Positions 23,548 through 34,364 of a stretch of DNA of 64,000 bases are shown here, piece after piece. Below the pieces are notes generated by a model, which saw only the letters and a list, made by a program, of their open reading frames with translations, did not search any database and had not been told where the DNA came from. Source of the DNA: Parastagonospora avenae f. sp. tritici 18332-5 (taxonomy: Eukaryota > Ascomycota > Dothideomycetes > Pleosporales > Phaeosphaeriaceae); the NCBI GenBank assembly GCA_022559985.1, contig JAFJTR010000004.1, positions 682,001 to 746,000 of the forward strand. Direction: 5' to 3'. The number at the start of each line of letters is the position of its first letter. Positions within the stretch are counted from its first letter, which is position 1. A program made the translations under genes and the position numbers.

Positions 23548-25383
23548 TCAAAACATCTCACTCATCCCGCTCTCCCCCAGTCCCCCACCTACTTCTACCT
23601 CTCTCCTCCCACCCTTCCCACGAAAAGTATCATCCAACCCTTGCCCAGCATCCCCCTCTTCATATTCCCCAATCCGCGGCGCCTCCCTCCTGCCCGTCAA
23701 TATCTCAAACAAACTGTCATCGCTCTCCTCGCCATTCGCTGCTTCGAAGCGCAGAATCTTGTCTCTGCCGACGGGCCAGACGAGGATGCAGGATTGTGCG
23801 TGGGCGAGGAGGAAGAGCGGTTTCCTTTCCTCTTTTGATGACGAGAGGGATGGGGTCGGGGAAGGGAGCCAGGATACATGCCATCTCGCCGGCACCGACG
23901 CCGCTGGTTTAGAAATGTGGTTTTCGAGGTCGAGAATCGCTGGCGGAGAGGAGTCGGTTGCAGTATACATGTACACCGCCGGCGCGTCGTGTGTTGTTTG
24001 TATGACCAACCGCTCCGGATCCTGCGGATGCCACAGCAGCGCCCTGATCGGCGCATATTGAATAACAATCATCCGCGGTTTCAAAGTGCGCAAATCCCAT
24101 ATCCACACCGTACTGGGCGATGCGTCATCTCTCGTTGCGCACAGCGTAGCATCGGCGTTGAACGTCAACAAGCTGATGCCCTGCTTCATCAGCGCTGATT
24201 CATTTTTCTCGAGGGGGGGTTTGGGCGGCGTGGCGGGTTGTGGGGTGGTCATGTAACTCCTATTTCCCTGGCCGTCGATGTGCTCGGTGTACACGGGGGC
24301 ATCCGGGACGTGTATTATGGGTGTGTGGTCTAGAAACACGACAGGAGCGAAAGTGCGGGTGGACAGGATGCGGACGCGTCGGTCCCAGCCGCCGACTGCG
24401 AGTTTTTCATTACCTGGGAGCCATTCGACGGATTTGATGCCGAGGCCTTCGATGCCCCAGGCGTCGAGATCATCGGAGGGTTCGCGGGTGATGGTGCGGT
24501 AGAGGTTGCCGTCGGCGGTGTAGATGTGGAGATGGTAGCCGGTGGAGGGGGCGTCCCAGATTGCGAGCCAGCGGCCGTCGCGGCTCCATTTGAGGTTGGC
24601 TGCGTCGATTGTGGGGATCTCGACGCGCGAGAGGATGGTGTATGTTTGTGCGGAGAGAAGGAGGAGGACGTCGACTCCGGAAGTGCGACATAGCAGCGCC
24701 ATGACTTGTCCTCTGCCATGTCTTGGAGACTCGGACGGTCGATACGCCCAGCCTCTGTTCTCTTTACCCGGGAACTTTGGATCTCTTATTTCAACCGCGC
24801 GCCCAGTCCTCAGACACCAGACCTTCAAGCACGCCGCAAAGTCGCTCCACACAAGCAACTCATCCTCCGTCGCGCCAAACTCAACATGCACATTCTTCCC
24901 CATGCCACCTGAGCCATTACTTATTACCGCGCTCCACTTCTCATCTCGGAGATCGTATGCGCGTGTGGTTTCATCGTCGAAGATGAGTATGCGATTCGAG
25001 CGCAACGCATGCGAGTGGCGCGGAGGTGTCGACTCGTCGTTGTCGTGTGCGTTGAGCGGGCTAGATCGTGGAGACCATGCGAGGCGAGAATTACGTAAGT
25101 CGTGACTGTTAGGTATCGCTATGCTTCTTATGATTTCGAACGTGGTCAGGCATCGTATTTGAAGGCGTGCGCCAGCGAGGCAGGCGATGTGTGATGCAGT
25201 CGGCGATGGAACGGATAGTGATGTCGCTGGGACTTGTCAGTGAAGTGGGTGATGTTACAGAGCGTACATACACTTGTATAGCGGCGACACGTCTGCGTTC
25301 TCCATCTTATTGAATTCCTTCGGAGGTGGTTGCGGGGCTTGGGGTGGTGTTGTGGGAGCGTAAACAACGCGGAATTGAGACAT
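23548..25383 (-). CDS. WRAP73: WD40 protein of the WRAP73/WDR8 family
   Basis: Two exons in minus order: 25383-25272 and 25226-23548, with a 45-nt phase-1 intron; 596 residues against about 460 in animals. Splicing turns a frame that otherwise stops into VSPLYKSTSLSV followed by continuous WD-type beta segments. Characteristic pieces are LAWSPRSSP, LKWSRDGRWLAIWDAP, GIKSVEWLPGNEKLAVGGWD, STVWIWDLRTLKPR and IRALLWHPQDPERL, in the order found in WRAP73. Animal WRAP73 acts at centrosomes. Fission yeast Wdr8 works with Msd1 and the kinesin Pkl1 to anchor spindle microtubule ends at the spindle pole body. A spindle-pole role is therefore expected here. The C-terminus is an acidic, Gly-rich extension. 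The 326-bp gap upstream separates it from the next minus-strand gene. Confidence 0.87.
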
Positions 25384-25709
25384 TCTGACCAATGACATCG
25401 CACGCAGCTCCGAGAAGAGCGAGAGTGTGAATGCCTGAGGGCCGCTTTCACATGTTGCGCATGAAATCTAAATCGATGAGATGATTCAAGAAATAAATTC
25501 CATTATCTAACCGTAGAAACAGCGAGGGTATCGGTATGCACAACAAACGCTTCAGTACCCAAAAACCCCAGGGGGTATACACATTTTGAAGACTTCTTAA
25601 CCCGCACCTGTACCCAAGTGGTATATCCAGAAGCTGTAGAACAGAACCCTATTGACCATCGCTCGCTCGTAAATCGCTCATATCCAACACATCAAGTATC
25701 ATCGCGCGC
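25384..25709. promoter_or_regulatory. Promoter region of the WRAP73-like gene
   Basis: 326 bp between two minus-strand genes, containing the 3' flank of the Gln-rich gene and the promoter of the WD40 gene. No defined element is seen. Confidence 0.4.
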
Positions 25710-28671
25710 TCAAGTGCTGTACACAGGCGCTTTCATCAAAATGCTCTTCCCGCGGATTTGTACTGCGAAACCAACTGCCATGCGCACGCGTTGAACTGGA
25801 ACTTCATCCTTGGGCCCATGAGAGCTGCCAGGTGGGTTTGGTGTCAGACTTTGCTGGCTACCACCGGCACCGAGCGTGGACTCCCGCTTGCCCAGCGAGG
25901 CAGGAGCAGTTGTGGGCTTCTTCGATCCACCACCAAAGCCAAACACGCCACGCTTCTTCTCCTCTTTGGGCGCTGCCTGAGCTGCCAGCTGTTCTTGCTC
26001 GGCGAGGGAGGCGTTGTCGACGTCCGATCGAGCACTACTCCTAACAGACGCCCGGTCCGCTTCGTCTGCTTCTAATATCGGTGCAGTCAGAGCTGGAATG
26101 CCACTTTCCAGCTTCATGAATTCAGGTACAATGCCGTGTCCGGGCGGAAAGTACTCAATGTGCACCTCTCTGCTTTCTAATGGCAAATGCTGTGCGACGC
26201 TGATAGCTAGTTCGATAATCATGGGCACGCCACCGTTGAGATCTGCCGGTGCAGGATCGTTCATGTGCATCTGTAGCGACGCAATAAGTTTCTCGTTCAA
26301 TGTATCAATCAGCTCCTGTCGGTACTTCGCAGCCTGAGGTGCTCTGAGTGTTTCTGCAAGACCCTCTAATGTCGCCAACCGCCAGTTGATAATCTTCGCC
26401 GCAAGCGAGTCTTCATCCTCGGGGCTGTGGGAAGGCGGCGAGAACTTTCGTATATTTGAGACGATCATCTGTAGCTGCGTCGAAAACCCAGGCTCCAGGT
26501 CGGGATGGAAATACTTTTCGAAAATGTTCTCTACCAGCCAATGTGATATGAATGCACGGCCAACCGCAGTCATTTCTTGCTTGCCGGTCTCTACTGCTGT
26601 CTTGTTCACTACAGGGTGTAAGAATTGCGGTATCACCTTCCAGTCTTTGCGGACCGAAAACGACAGTTGCGCTATCAGTCCGTCCAGCCGGTTGAAACGG
26701 GTCCCGTACTCGCTGTCGTCCCATGATGTCCGCGACAATGATAGGCGCTGGTTTGCAAGAGTGTTTTGGAGCTGGTGCACTTGTGTCTGTTGTTCAAAGA
26801 AGTATCGCTTTACCTTTTGGTATTTTTCACCTGGAAATGTCAGATTTACACAACGTAGACTGTTGAGATGTACTCACGCAACACCTCATGTTCCTTAATC
26901 ATCTTTTCAAAGTCCTCCTCCGACATATCTGCGACGGAGGGCCGTGGTGGAGGTGTCGCTCGGCCCATCTCTCCTCCTTGCTGTGCTTGTCCCTTTTCGC
27001 CGCGATAAGGCTGACCTTGCGAAGCTGTTGGAACGACGTTAGCGTCGAATATTGCTAGTCCCGGCGATACAGCCGGTTGTCCAAGTGGCTGACCTTGACT
27101 TGAGGTTTGTTGCAGGAGAGAAGTTTCGCGAGACGGTGCTCCCGGCTGCTGGCCATCGACGACCTTCCTCAGCGTGTTCCTGCCGCTGTTCGCGCTGGGC
27201 GGCATGCTGTCCTGCGACTTTCGTGGGGGCGTCGTGTTCGCTAGCGAGGGGTCGGACGAGTGCGTCGTGTGCTGTTGTCCTGGCTGGGTATCGTACGGGA
27301 TGTAGGGTGGGTTCTGGAGAGGTGACGGAGGGCCAAGCTGGTGCGAGGACGGGGGTCGAAGCTGCTGTGACTGCTGCGCGTCAATCTGCTGGTTCTGCAA
27401 GAGCTGAAGAGGGGCACGGATGGCCTGGGGGTGTTGAAGCTCAGGAGGTTGCTGGGCTGATGTTCGGCCGATCTGGTGTTGCAGTTCCTGGGTGGGGTGC
27501 GGCTGAGGCTGAGACGGCGGCGCGAAATGTTGCTGCTGGTAGTGTGCTCCCTGCTGCGGATGGTCCTGCGGCGAATGTCCCTGCGCTTGCTGAGGGTTTT
27601 GCTCCTGCTGCTGATAGTAGACCTGTTGCTGTTGTGGTGCACTGTTGGAAGATTGACCATGCGCCTGGTTCACCAGCAGCGGGCTTGGCGAATTTTGGGG
27701 GTTGAAGGCCTGATATTCGTTGGGATTCTGCGACGTCTGAGCGGCAGGCTGGTAGCTCTGGTACTGCTGCTGCTGGCCTGGTTGTTGTTGTGGCTGCAAT
27801 CCCTGACCCTGGTGGTGGTCGGGGCTGTATTGCGATACCCCGCCTTGGGTTCGATAGCTCCCCTCAGTGCTCACCCTGTCGAGTGGGGGCCGATACTGCT
27901 GCTGCTGAGGGTTGGCGACGAACTGCTGCTGCTGCGGGTGTTGGGGATGCTGCGGGTAGTCCTTGGGCGGCACTTCAGGGTGGTCGTCCTGCTGCAGGAA
28001 TGGGTCGAGGTTGTCCTCGTCCTGCTCGGTCGACGAGGGCAGATGCAAGCTGGAGCCCTGGTGCCACTGCTGTTGCGCCTGGACACGCTGGTTCTCCTGG
28101 GCCTGCTGCTCTGCAAGCCTGGGGTCGCTCTTCCGGACAGACTGGCGGCGTCCGACTCCGTTCTTGCCGGCCTGCTTCGAGGCGTCGTCGTCCTTGTTGT
28201 GGCCTGACAGCCCGGCGGCGATGCGGCTGCGCAGCGACTTCTTCTGTTCCTGGATTACGGGCGGGGGTGATTGAGGCTGGTAGGCGCTCTGGCGGGTCTG
28301 ATCGAGCGCGGGCGACAGCTGAGGGGCGCCTGGCTGCTGCTGGTAGCTCTGGGCGGCCTGGTCGAGATGCGCACTCAGGCGGTTGACGCTGGTGGTGCGC
28401 GTGGGGAACGACTGCTGGTACTGCGCCTGGGAAACGCCCTGGGGAACCTGCTGCGAGTGACGCTGGCCCTGTGGAACGCTCTGCTGGCCTTCTACGGGCT
28501 GGTATCGCTGCGCGCCGTCGTTGTTTACTGCCAGCGCTTGTTGGTCAGCCGCACGCGCACTCGATTGGACGCACGCCCTCACTCACCAGACGGATTCGGC
28601 GACAGCTGGCCTGGAGTCGAGTCGGCGGACGGGTGCGAGCGATTCGACTTCTTGGAGAATATCGAAGGCAT
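25710..28671 (-). CDS. Gln-rich protein with conserved helical C-terminal domain, function unknown
   Basis: Three exons in minus order: 28671-28587, 28527-26878 and 26830-25710; introns of 59 and 48 nt; 951 residues. Residues 1-28 are basic (MPSIFSKKSNRSHPS). About residues 29-540 are extremely rich in Gln, with Pro, Ser and His: a low-complexity, prion-like composition coded by CAG/CAA. From about 559 comes EEDFEKMIKEHEVLREKYQKV, a charged coiled coil, then HQLQNTLANQRLSLSRTSWD and a long helical domain (LDGLIAQLSFSVRKDWK; FISHWLVENIFEKYFHPD; WRLATLEGLAETLR). The last 120 residues are Ala/Gly/Ser-rich and end GKSILMKAPVYST. The helical part looks conserved, but I cannot name its family. There is no membrane or signal segment. 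Antisense frames of over 200 codons over the Gln-rich part are artefacts of the CAG bias. Confidence 0.82.
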
Positions 28672-31119
28672 CGCAGGTTCGGGAGGGCGTGGAGCTGCAG
28701 GATGGAGAGGGCGGGGCGGAGACAGCGCTGCAATGAGGGCCAGCTAAGAATAACGACAGCAACAGCGAGCGCGACCAACAGATGACCTCAAGTGGCCTAC
28801 CGTGCGCCGTACTATGCTCAATCTCAATCGCAAAAGGCGCGTCTACCTGTGTTCGACGGCATTACGCATCGTCGGACACGCCTGCCTCAAGTAACAGCCC
28901 ACCGTCTACTTTTGCGCTTCCCCCATCAGTCCAGCCGCACGTGCAGGGGAGCTGAACCTCGAGCTAGACGACTGCGTCTGCAGTAGGACACCGGAAGGAG
29001 TTGCTGATATCAAGCGGCGGTGGCAGTGCCCTGCGCGTACCTGGATTGGTAGCACCTCTTGCAGCTTATTTCTACACCACACCTCCAGTTGCATTGAACT
29101 TTCATTTGGTCGCCTTGCTCAGCACTTTACACCCCGGTACACAAGGCATTGATTGTGTGCTAGATACGCGATCCCACCCGTCTGTTGTACGAGTCTACGA
29201 GTCGCCGCAACAATAAGGCCCGGTGGAGTCCTTTGCTAGCGTAACCACGCCGTGTTAGCCTTGCCGTCTGGACAATGTCCGACACGGCTTTAATTGCAGT
29301 TTGTTGGACAGTACAAATGATCGTTGATCAACGGCGGCCTATGTATGCCTTCAACCAGGCCATGAACACCACAATTGCAGCATTCCCCCATATCTACATC
29401 CATCCCAAGCCTCACCGACCCGCAGACACCCGGCGAACGCACACAACCCTTTCTGTCCGCCCAGGCCATTCATGCTGACCTCTAGCTCGTCATCTGCAGC
29501 TGTTGCTATTCCTGGACGCCTGACAACTAGCCTAAACTAGCGTAGCCGCATGTCACTCTCGGTGACTATCTTCTGCCGGACCACCACCACTTCCACCACA
29601 AGGCTGGACTTCACTGCCGGCTCAGCTAAGGCTGCAGATGGCTTGCGGCTAATACGGCTACGATGCATTGGTTGCGGATGTAAGAGGAAGAGGGGGGGGA
29701 GAGACTTATACGGCCCCAATGAGCAGATTGATGTATAGTCTCGACAGGCGGGCGACGGATGCATGTCAGAGCCGACCTGCGTATCGAATCTAGTGTATGA
29801 GCTGGATTCAGGACTCAATGAAAGGCTGCACTGGCTGACGTCCAAAGTGCGACCTGAAGAGGTATCTCGTTTATATGATCCGAGCCACATCAAAGCATCT
29901 AGCTTACAGGATGGGATGCCATATGATGATGGTCTAATCAACTCTCAGTCTTTCATGTACACGTATCATGACATTAAACACCGCTCACTCCACCCATCAA
30001 CGGCACTCGCGTGAACAGCCAACGCTCAAACATTACGAACCCATCGTTTAGGAGATGTGTGCTTTATTCTCTTGGAAGTCAATCCCTAAACTCATCTCTA
30101 CTCTCCTTCATTCAACTGCACAACATCAATATGTATCACTTTCAACTCCTTCAAAAATGTCTCTCAGTTCATTGGGCTTGACCTACTACCCGCGAACGAC
30201 GAATTGGAAACGCCCCGAAAGAGATGAGAGTTTGTGAGTCGTGTGCGCGAGGATTCTGAATCCTTCTATGTTTTAGCATCTCTTAGCTACGAAAGCACCA
30301 GATGTTGCATTGATTCGTAAGAGTGACAGCTTTTGCCCACGCATACGGCTAGTTGCTACAATTCACTCTGTTTAACCTCAGTCTACTACAAGAGACTACT
30401 TGTAGCGTTATAGTGGAGCCTGGAGGTAGTCAGTTGTCTTGAGTTTGATGGGTCGTTGCTATGTACACAAGCAAAGCGGTCGACTACAAGTCTCAAAACG
30501 TTCAGTGCATCTCGTGTCAAGCGCATCGACTCATCAAGTCGCCCAACTCAACTCGCGTGAAGACCGCCATGACTGTCATCCCGTATCAGCGACGTTCCAC
30601 ACCTCTGCCCTAGCATTATGGCTTCTTTTGCAGTTCCAGCGCGATGCAGTTAGAGATACTTTATCAAATAAGGTCTCGGTTTTTCGCGATGGCCACAATG
30701 CATTTAGTTAGCAGGACAGAGAAGAATGAAAGGCTTTGAGCGGTTCCGATGAGCAGCGCGACATGAAGCTATCATCATTGATGATCCAGTTACTGTACAA
30801 CAAGGACCAGACGCAGCAAGGCATCGTCAGCAAGAACGTTTTTGTCGCGGGTTGGAAGCGTTGGAGTGCATTGGCGCAATACGGCCCCGTCGAAGACTTA
30901 CTGCGACATTACGACAACATATCAGAGAAGCTTGAGATACTTGAGGAGTCGGTCGGCTGAGAGCTGAGTTGCAACGACTAAGGCAGCCTCCGCGGATATC
31001 GACATGCAAGAGACCTGAGGGATTAAGAAAGCTGCAAGCGTTCCAACAACGAGCATCATTTCGAAGGTTCAAGCGCCTGAAGCATACCTAGGCATAGGCC
31101 TTCCTGTTTATTCAAGTGG

Positions 31120-31412
31120 ATCTCATCCCATCGAAATGATCCTATGGAAACATCCCGTCGAAACTGTCCCGTCGAGTTCATCCCGTTAAGCCCATCCCAT
31201 CGAATGTTATTCACTGAACACCTTCCACTGAACGGATCCCATCGAACGCGATCCGCTGAACACTATCTACCGAACGGATCCTGTCGACCTTGTTTGAACT
31301 GGGATTGCAAAAAGTTTGACCATTTTTCCGGTCTCATTGAGCTTATCTCATCTCATCCCATTGAGCGCATCCCGTCGAGTTCCCCATCAAGTTTATCCCA
31401 TCGAACGCGTCC
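31120..31412. repeat. Degenerate ~14-bp tandem array (ATCCCATCGAAC-like)
   Basis: About twelve diverged units of 13-15 bp line up from about 31122 to 31290, with three to four more near 31350-31412. The core resembles ATCCCRTCGAAC. Three units make 42 bp, so the plus strand shows a loose 14-residue peptide repeat (TEHLPLNGS then AEHYLPNGS). Confidence 0.7.
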
Positions 31413-31548
31413 ACCCATCTCAGCCAGGGCTGTGAAAAGTTCTGAATTTCCCCCAACGATATTTGAAAATTTGATTTATTTGCTTTCCGTTCATTCTCCG
31501 TGCGATGGACGTCGAGCGAGCTGAAAAATATCCTCGTGTTCTTCCGCG

Positions 31549-31653
31549 GATCGATCACGTCGAGGCGTGGATCCCTCACATGCCTACGTAGACCGATCAC
31601 ATATTCATGTGGATCGATTGCATATCCACGTGTATCGATCACGGCCATCTCAT
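31549..31653. repeat. 21-bp tandem array, five units
   Basis: Units begin at 31549, 31570, 31591, 31612 and 31633, an exact 21-bp step, each opening with a variant of GATCGATCAC. On the minus strand the array encodes heptads of the type VIDPRxx within a 101-codon frame at 31343-31648. Whether that frame is a gene is unknown. Confidence 0.75.
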
Positions 31654-31697
31654 TGATGATCGATCGTTTCTAATCTCCTCCCGCAGCCTCTAGTCAA

Positions 31698-31937
31698 TCA
31701 TGCACACCCCCACTTCCCAGCCGCTTCATCCCTCTTCCCCATCGATTCCGCGTTAACTGCCTGCTGATGCTTTGTATCACTTTTCTGCTCAGCGTTATGC
31801 AGCTGCACCGTCAATGCTTTCCGAGGATGCGTGATGGCTGGTTTGTTAAGGAAGTTCTTGAAGTTCGATGATAGAAGCTTTGATCGCGAACCACTTGAGG
31901 GTTCCGAGATGGCGTTTGGGTTCTGTTTATCGGCCAT
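31698..31937 (-). CDS. Small hydrophilic fungal protein, 79 residues
   Basis: A single exon. The ATG at 31937 is chosen over an upstream extension because the extension is a simple-repeat translation (His/Ser/Ile-rich) coming from the GATAGGTGATGATGGC array. The protein is polar: NPNAISEPSSGSRSKLLSSNF, then FLNKPAITHPRKALTVQLHN, and it ends AVNAESMGKRDEAAGKWGCA. A HPRKA segment followed by a Lys-Arg-Asp-Glu tail ending in GKWGC looks like a small conserved ascomycete family. No function is known to me. There is no signal or membrane segment. Confidence 0.62.
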   Translation of the reverse strand: MADKQNPNAISEPSSGSRSKLLSSNFKNFLNKPAITHPRKALTVQLHNAEQKSDTKHQQAVNAESMGKRDEAAGKWGCA

Positions 31938-31988
31938 GATTGCGGGAGATGTCGAGCTTGAGGTGCTTCGCAACGGGCGATGCTTCGC

Positions 31989-32056
31989 GATAGGTGATGA
32001 TGGCGATAGGTGATGATGGCGATAGGTGATGGCAATGGTTGATGGCAATGGTTGAT
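31989..32056. repeat. 16-bp and 13-bp tandem repeats upstream of the 79-residue gene
   Basis: GATAGGTGATGATGGC at 31989-32004 and 32005-32020 with a partial third copy, then GGCAATGGTTGAT at 32031-32043 and 32044-32056. They lie 52-119 bp upstream of the minus-strand start at 31937, so probably in its 5' leader or promoter. Related GATGAAGGATGATG sequence continues to about 32100. Confidence 0.8.
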
Positions 32057-32331
32057 AGCGATGAAGGTGGTGATGAAGGATGATGGTGGCAATGAAGGAT
32101 GATCGCGACGATTTCAGAATCATCAAATCGAGGCGATTGTCTACTCTGCAGTGCTGTCTAAGAACTATTCGGGAAGTGTCGTGCCTGTCCAAATCTACGA
32201 TGAGCTCAATAGAGGGGAGGCGTTATCACGATCGACGGATCTCTTGAGCTAAGCAATGGGAGATGATGGTTCGTTCTTGTACTGCTCTTCCTCCGGCAGA
32301 TTGATGTCGATCATGCAATTATATGACCAGA

Positions 32332-32403
32332 GTTGCCAATGATCAGGTTGGCTATCAGACCATCAGGGTTGTCGATGATCAGGTAGGCCATCAAGCTATG
32401 CTA
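32332..32403. repeat. 36-bp direct duplication
   Basis: Two adjacent diverged 36-bp units, 32332-32367 and 32368-32403. Each begins GTTG followed by ATGATCAGGT and a GGCYATCA segment. Confidence 0.65.
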
Positions 32404-33294
32404 TGTTGGTTTCGGGGATCGAAGTTGATGCGAAGGATTCAATTTATCGCGATACACGAGTTTGACATGGTATGAAGAGGGGCACAAAGGGTCTATAGCG
32501 TTCTCCAAATGAAATAGCTTGTCCGAATGTCGGATCGTGAGTATCGGTAGCGACGTCGTCTGCTCAACACTGACCGACGAGCTGACTCGATCCTTCTTCG
32601 ATCCTACTTCAGCCCGACTTGCGTTGCGCTCAGGTATACCTTCGTAGCACCCACATTCATGGATCAATCAATACCAATACCAGTCACCAGAAGAACCTCG
32701 TTGTTGTTATTCACCCGTACGATCGTACAAGGCCTACCAACACCGAACGTACAAGCTGTCTAATTTCGACAACGTTTCGAAACACCTGAAGAAATTATTA
32801 GCACGTTGAAAGTACACACGATGTACTTTTACGATGCAGCGACTTCTCACGGTCAGTCTCAAGTATTATCGTTAGTGCCGCGACGATCGTCTAATGCGAT
32901 CAGCAAGGCACACACTATGAACGGGATGAACATGCGAAAAGACAGAAACAAAGCTTTCGGAAGTACTCGTCTTCATTTATCCTTGTCTAGCTATCTGAGC
33001 TACATACCCAATCTTCGATAAAAGACATTATCCATTCCTCCTTGCACTGCGATACACCAAACCTAGACCACATCTTTCAATGCATCTGCCGTCCCCATCA
33101 AGCGTTCTTCAACCCATCGAACTCACCCACCAAGAAGATTAAAAAATATTCAAAAAATAATACAGTTTATACCATGCAAGGAGTGTACCAACCCATCCAT
33201 CTAGTTTAAATCTCGTTGGTCGTGGGTCATAAAAAGAAGCCTGTGTCGCTTAAGGAGGGGCGTGAAAATATACAGAGTAGAGCCAGCGAGCTGC

Positions 33295-34364
33295 TTAGAA
33301 CATGGCGGCGAAAGCCATGGCTCCGGCGACGAAAGCGACCATGGGGTTGTTGGCAACTGCGGCGCCAGTGAACTGAGCGGGAGCAGAGGTAGTGGCCGTA
33401 GGAGGTTTGACGGGTGTTCCAGAGGCAACAGGGGCAGTGGGGTACGAAGGAGGCGCTGAAGCGGGCGGGGCCGGGACGGACGCAGGAGGGGCCGGGTGAG
33501 AGGCGGGAGGTGCGGGAGGAGGAACCGCAGTGTAGGCCGGGGGCGCGGGCACCGAAGCAGGAGGAGGAGCGGGCTTGCTCTGGGCTGGTGCAGGGGTGGA
33601 TGGCGATGGCAGAGGAACAGGAGTGTACGCTGGCGGCGGTGCCGGGTGAGTCTCCTGAGCTGGGGGAGGGGGAACGCTGTAGGTCACGTTGTGCGCAGGA
33701 GGAGGCGCAGGCATGGAAGCCGAAGGAAGGGGAACGGGAGTGTATGCTGGCGGTGGAACGGGAGTGTACGCTGGCGGTGCCGGGTGAGTCTCAGCTGGCG
33801 GTGCGGGATGGCTCTCAGCAGGAGGAGCAGACGGCTTGGGCTTGTGGATCGTGCTGGTGACGGTGATGGTCTCCTCACAAGGGCTGGAAGAAGGAGTAGG
33901 GGTCCAAACTGGGTAGGCCGGGGCGCTGGAAGGAGTCCATACAGGGTAGTGAGGAGGAGCAGATGAGTAGATGGGGTAGTGAGGAGGAGCAGATGAGGAG
34001 TAGATGGGGTAGTGAGGAGCCTCGCTGGATGGCGTGTAAATTGGGTAGGGAGGAACCACGCTGCTCGGGGTGTGAACCGGGTACTCGGGCATCTTTGAAC
34101 TAGGAGTGTAAACCGGGTACGATGGCACAGTGCTGGACTCCTCCTCGGGGCACGGAGTCGAGGTGGCATAAGACGGATACTCGGGCGTGGGAGTATGAGC
34201 CTCGTAAGCGGGATACTCGGGTGTCTATGTGATGTTAGTCCATCTATTCGGTGTGAGGGAATAAAGCAACATACGGAGACTGGGTAGTCGTTGTGCTCGT
34301 AGTCACCGGCCATGGGCACGGCGGCAGCAGAAGCTGCAAGAGCAAGGGCGTAGACCTTCATCAT
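33295..34364 (-). CDS. Secreted Pro-rich cell-wall protein, GPI-anchor candidate
   Basis: Two exons in minus order: 34364-34275 and 34224-33295, with a 50-nt phase-0 intron; 339 residues. The signal peptide is about residues 1-16 (MMKVYALALAASAAAV). The mature chain is Pro/Tyr/Ser/Ala-rich and built of tandem motifs: first YPVYTPSS and PPHYPIYSS units, then an ETITVTSTIH segment seen in many fungal wall proteins, then PAPPAYTPVP units. The C-terminus, APAQFTGAAVANNP followed by the hydrophobic tail MVAFVAGAMAFAAMF, fits a GPI-attachment signal. The last of two adjacent ATGs is an alternative start. A structural surface role is inferred from composition. DNA repeats within the gene (for example near 33950-34015) make it prone to length change. 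Confidence 0.85.

Larger units (their letters stand above)
28672..31697. other. 3-kb gene-poor region
   Basis: No supported gene. A frame at 30763-30960 (65 codons) is the most protein-like but has no recognised family. The right end holds two tandem-repeat arrays, listed separately. Confidence 0.5.
31938..33294. other. Gene-poor region with tandem repeats
   Basis: Upstream region of the 79-residue gene and 3' flank of the Pro-rich wall-protein gene. It contains the repeats at 31989-32056 and 32332-32403. No other gene is supported. Confidence 0.5.

Noticed and set aside
27052..28386. Long plus-strand reading frames opposite the Gln-rich gene
   Set aside because: They are antisense translations of CAG/CAA-rich coding sequence, giving Leu/Val-rich or Gly/Ala-rich peptides; the minus-strand exons keep frame across two introns.
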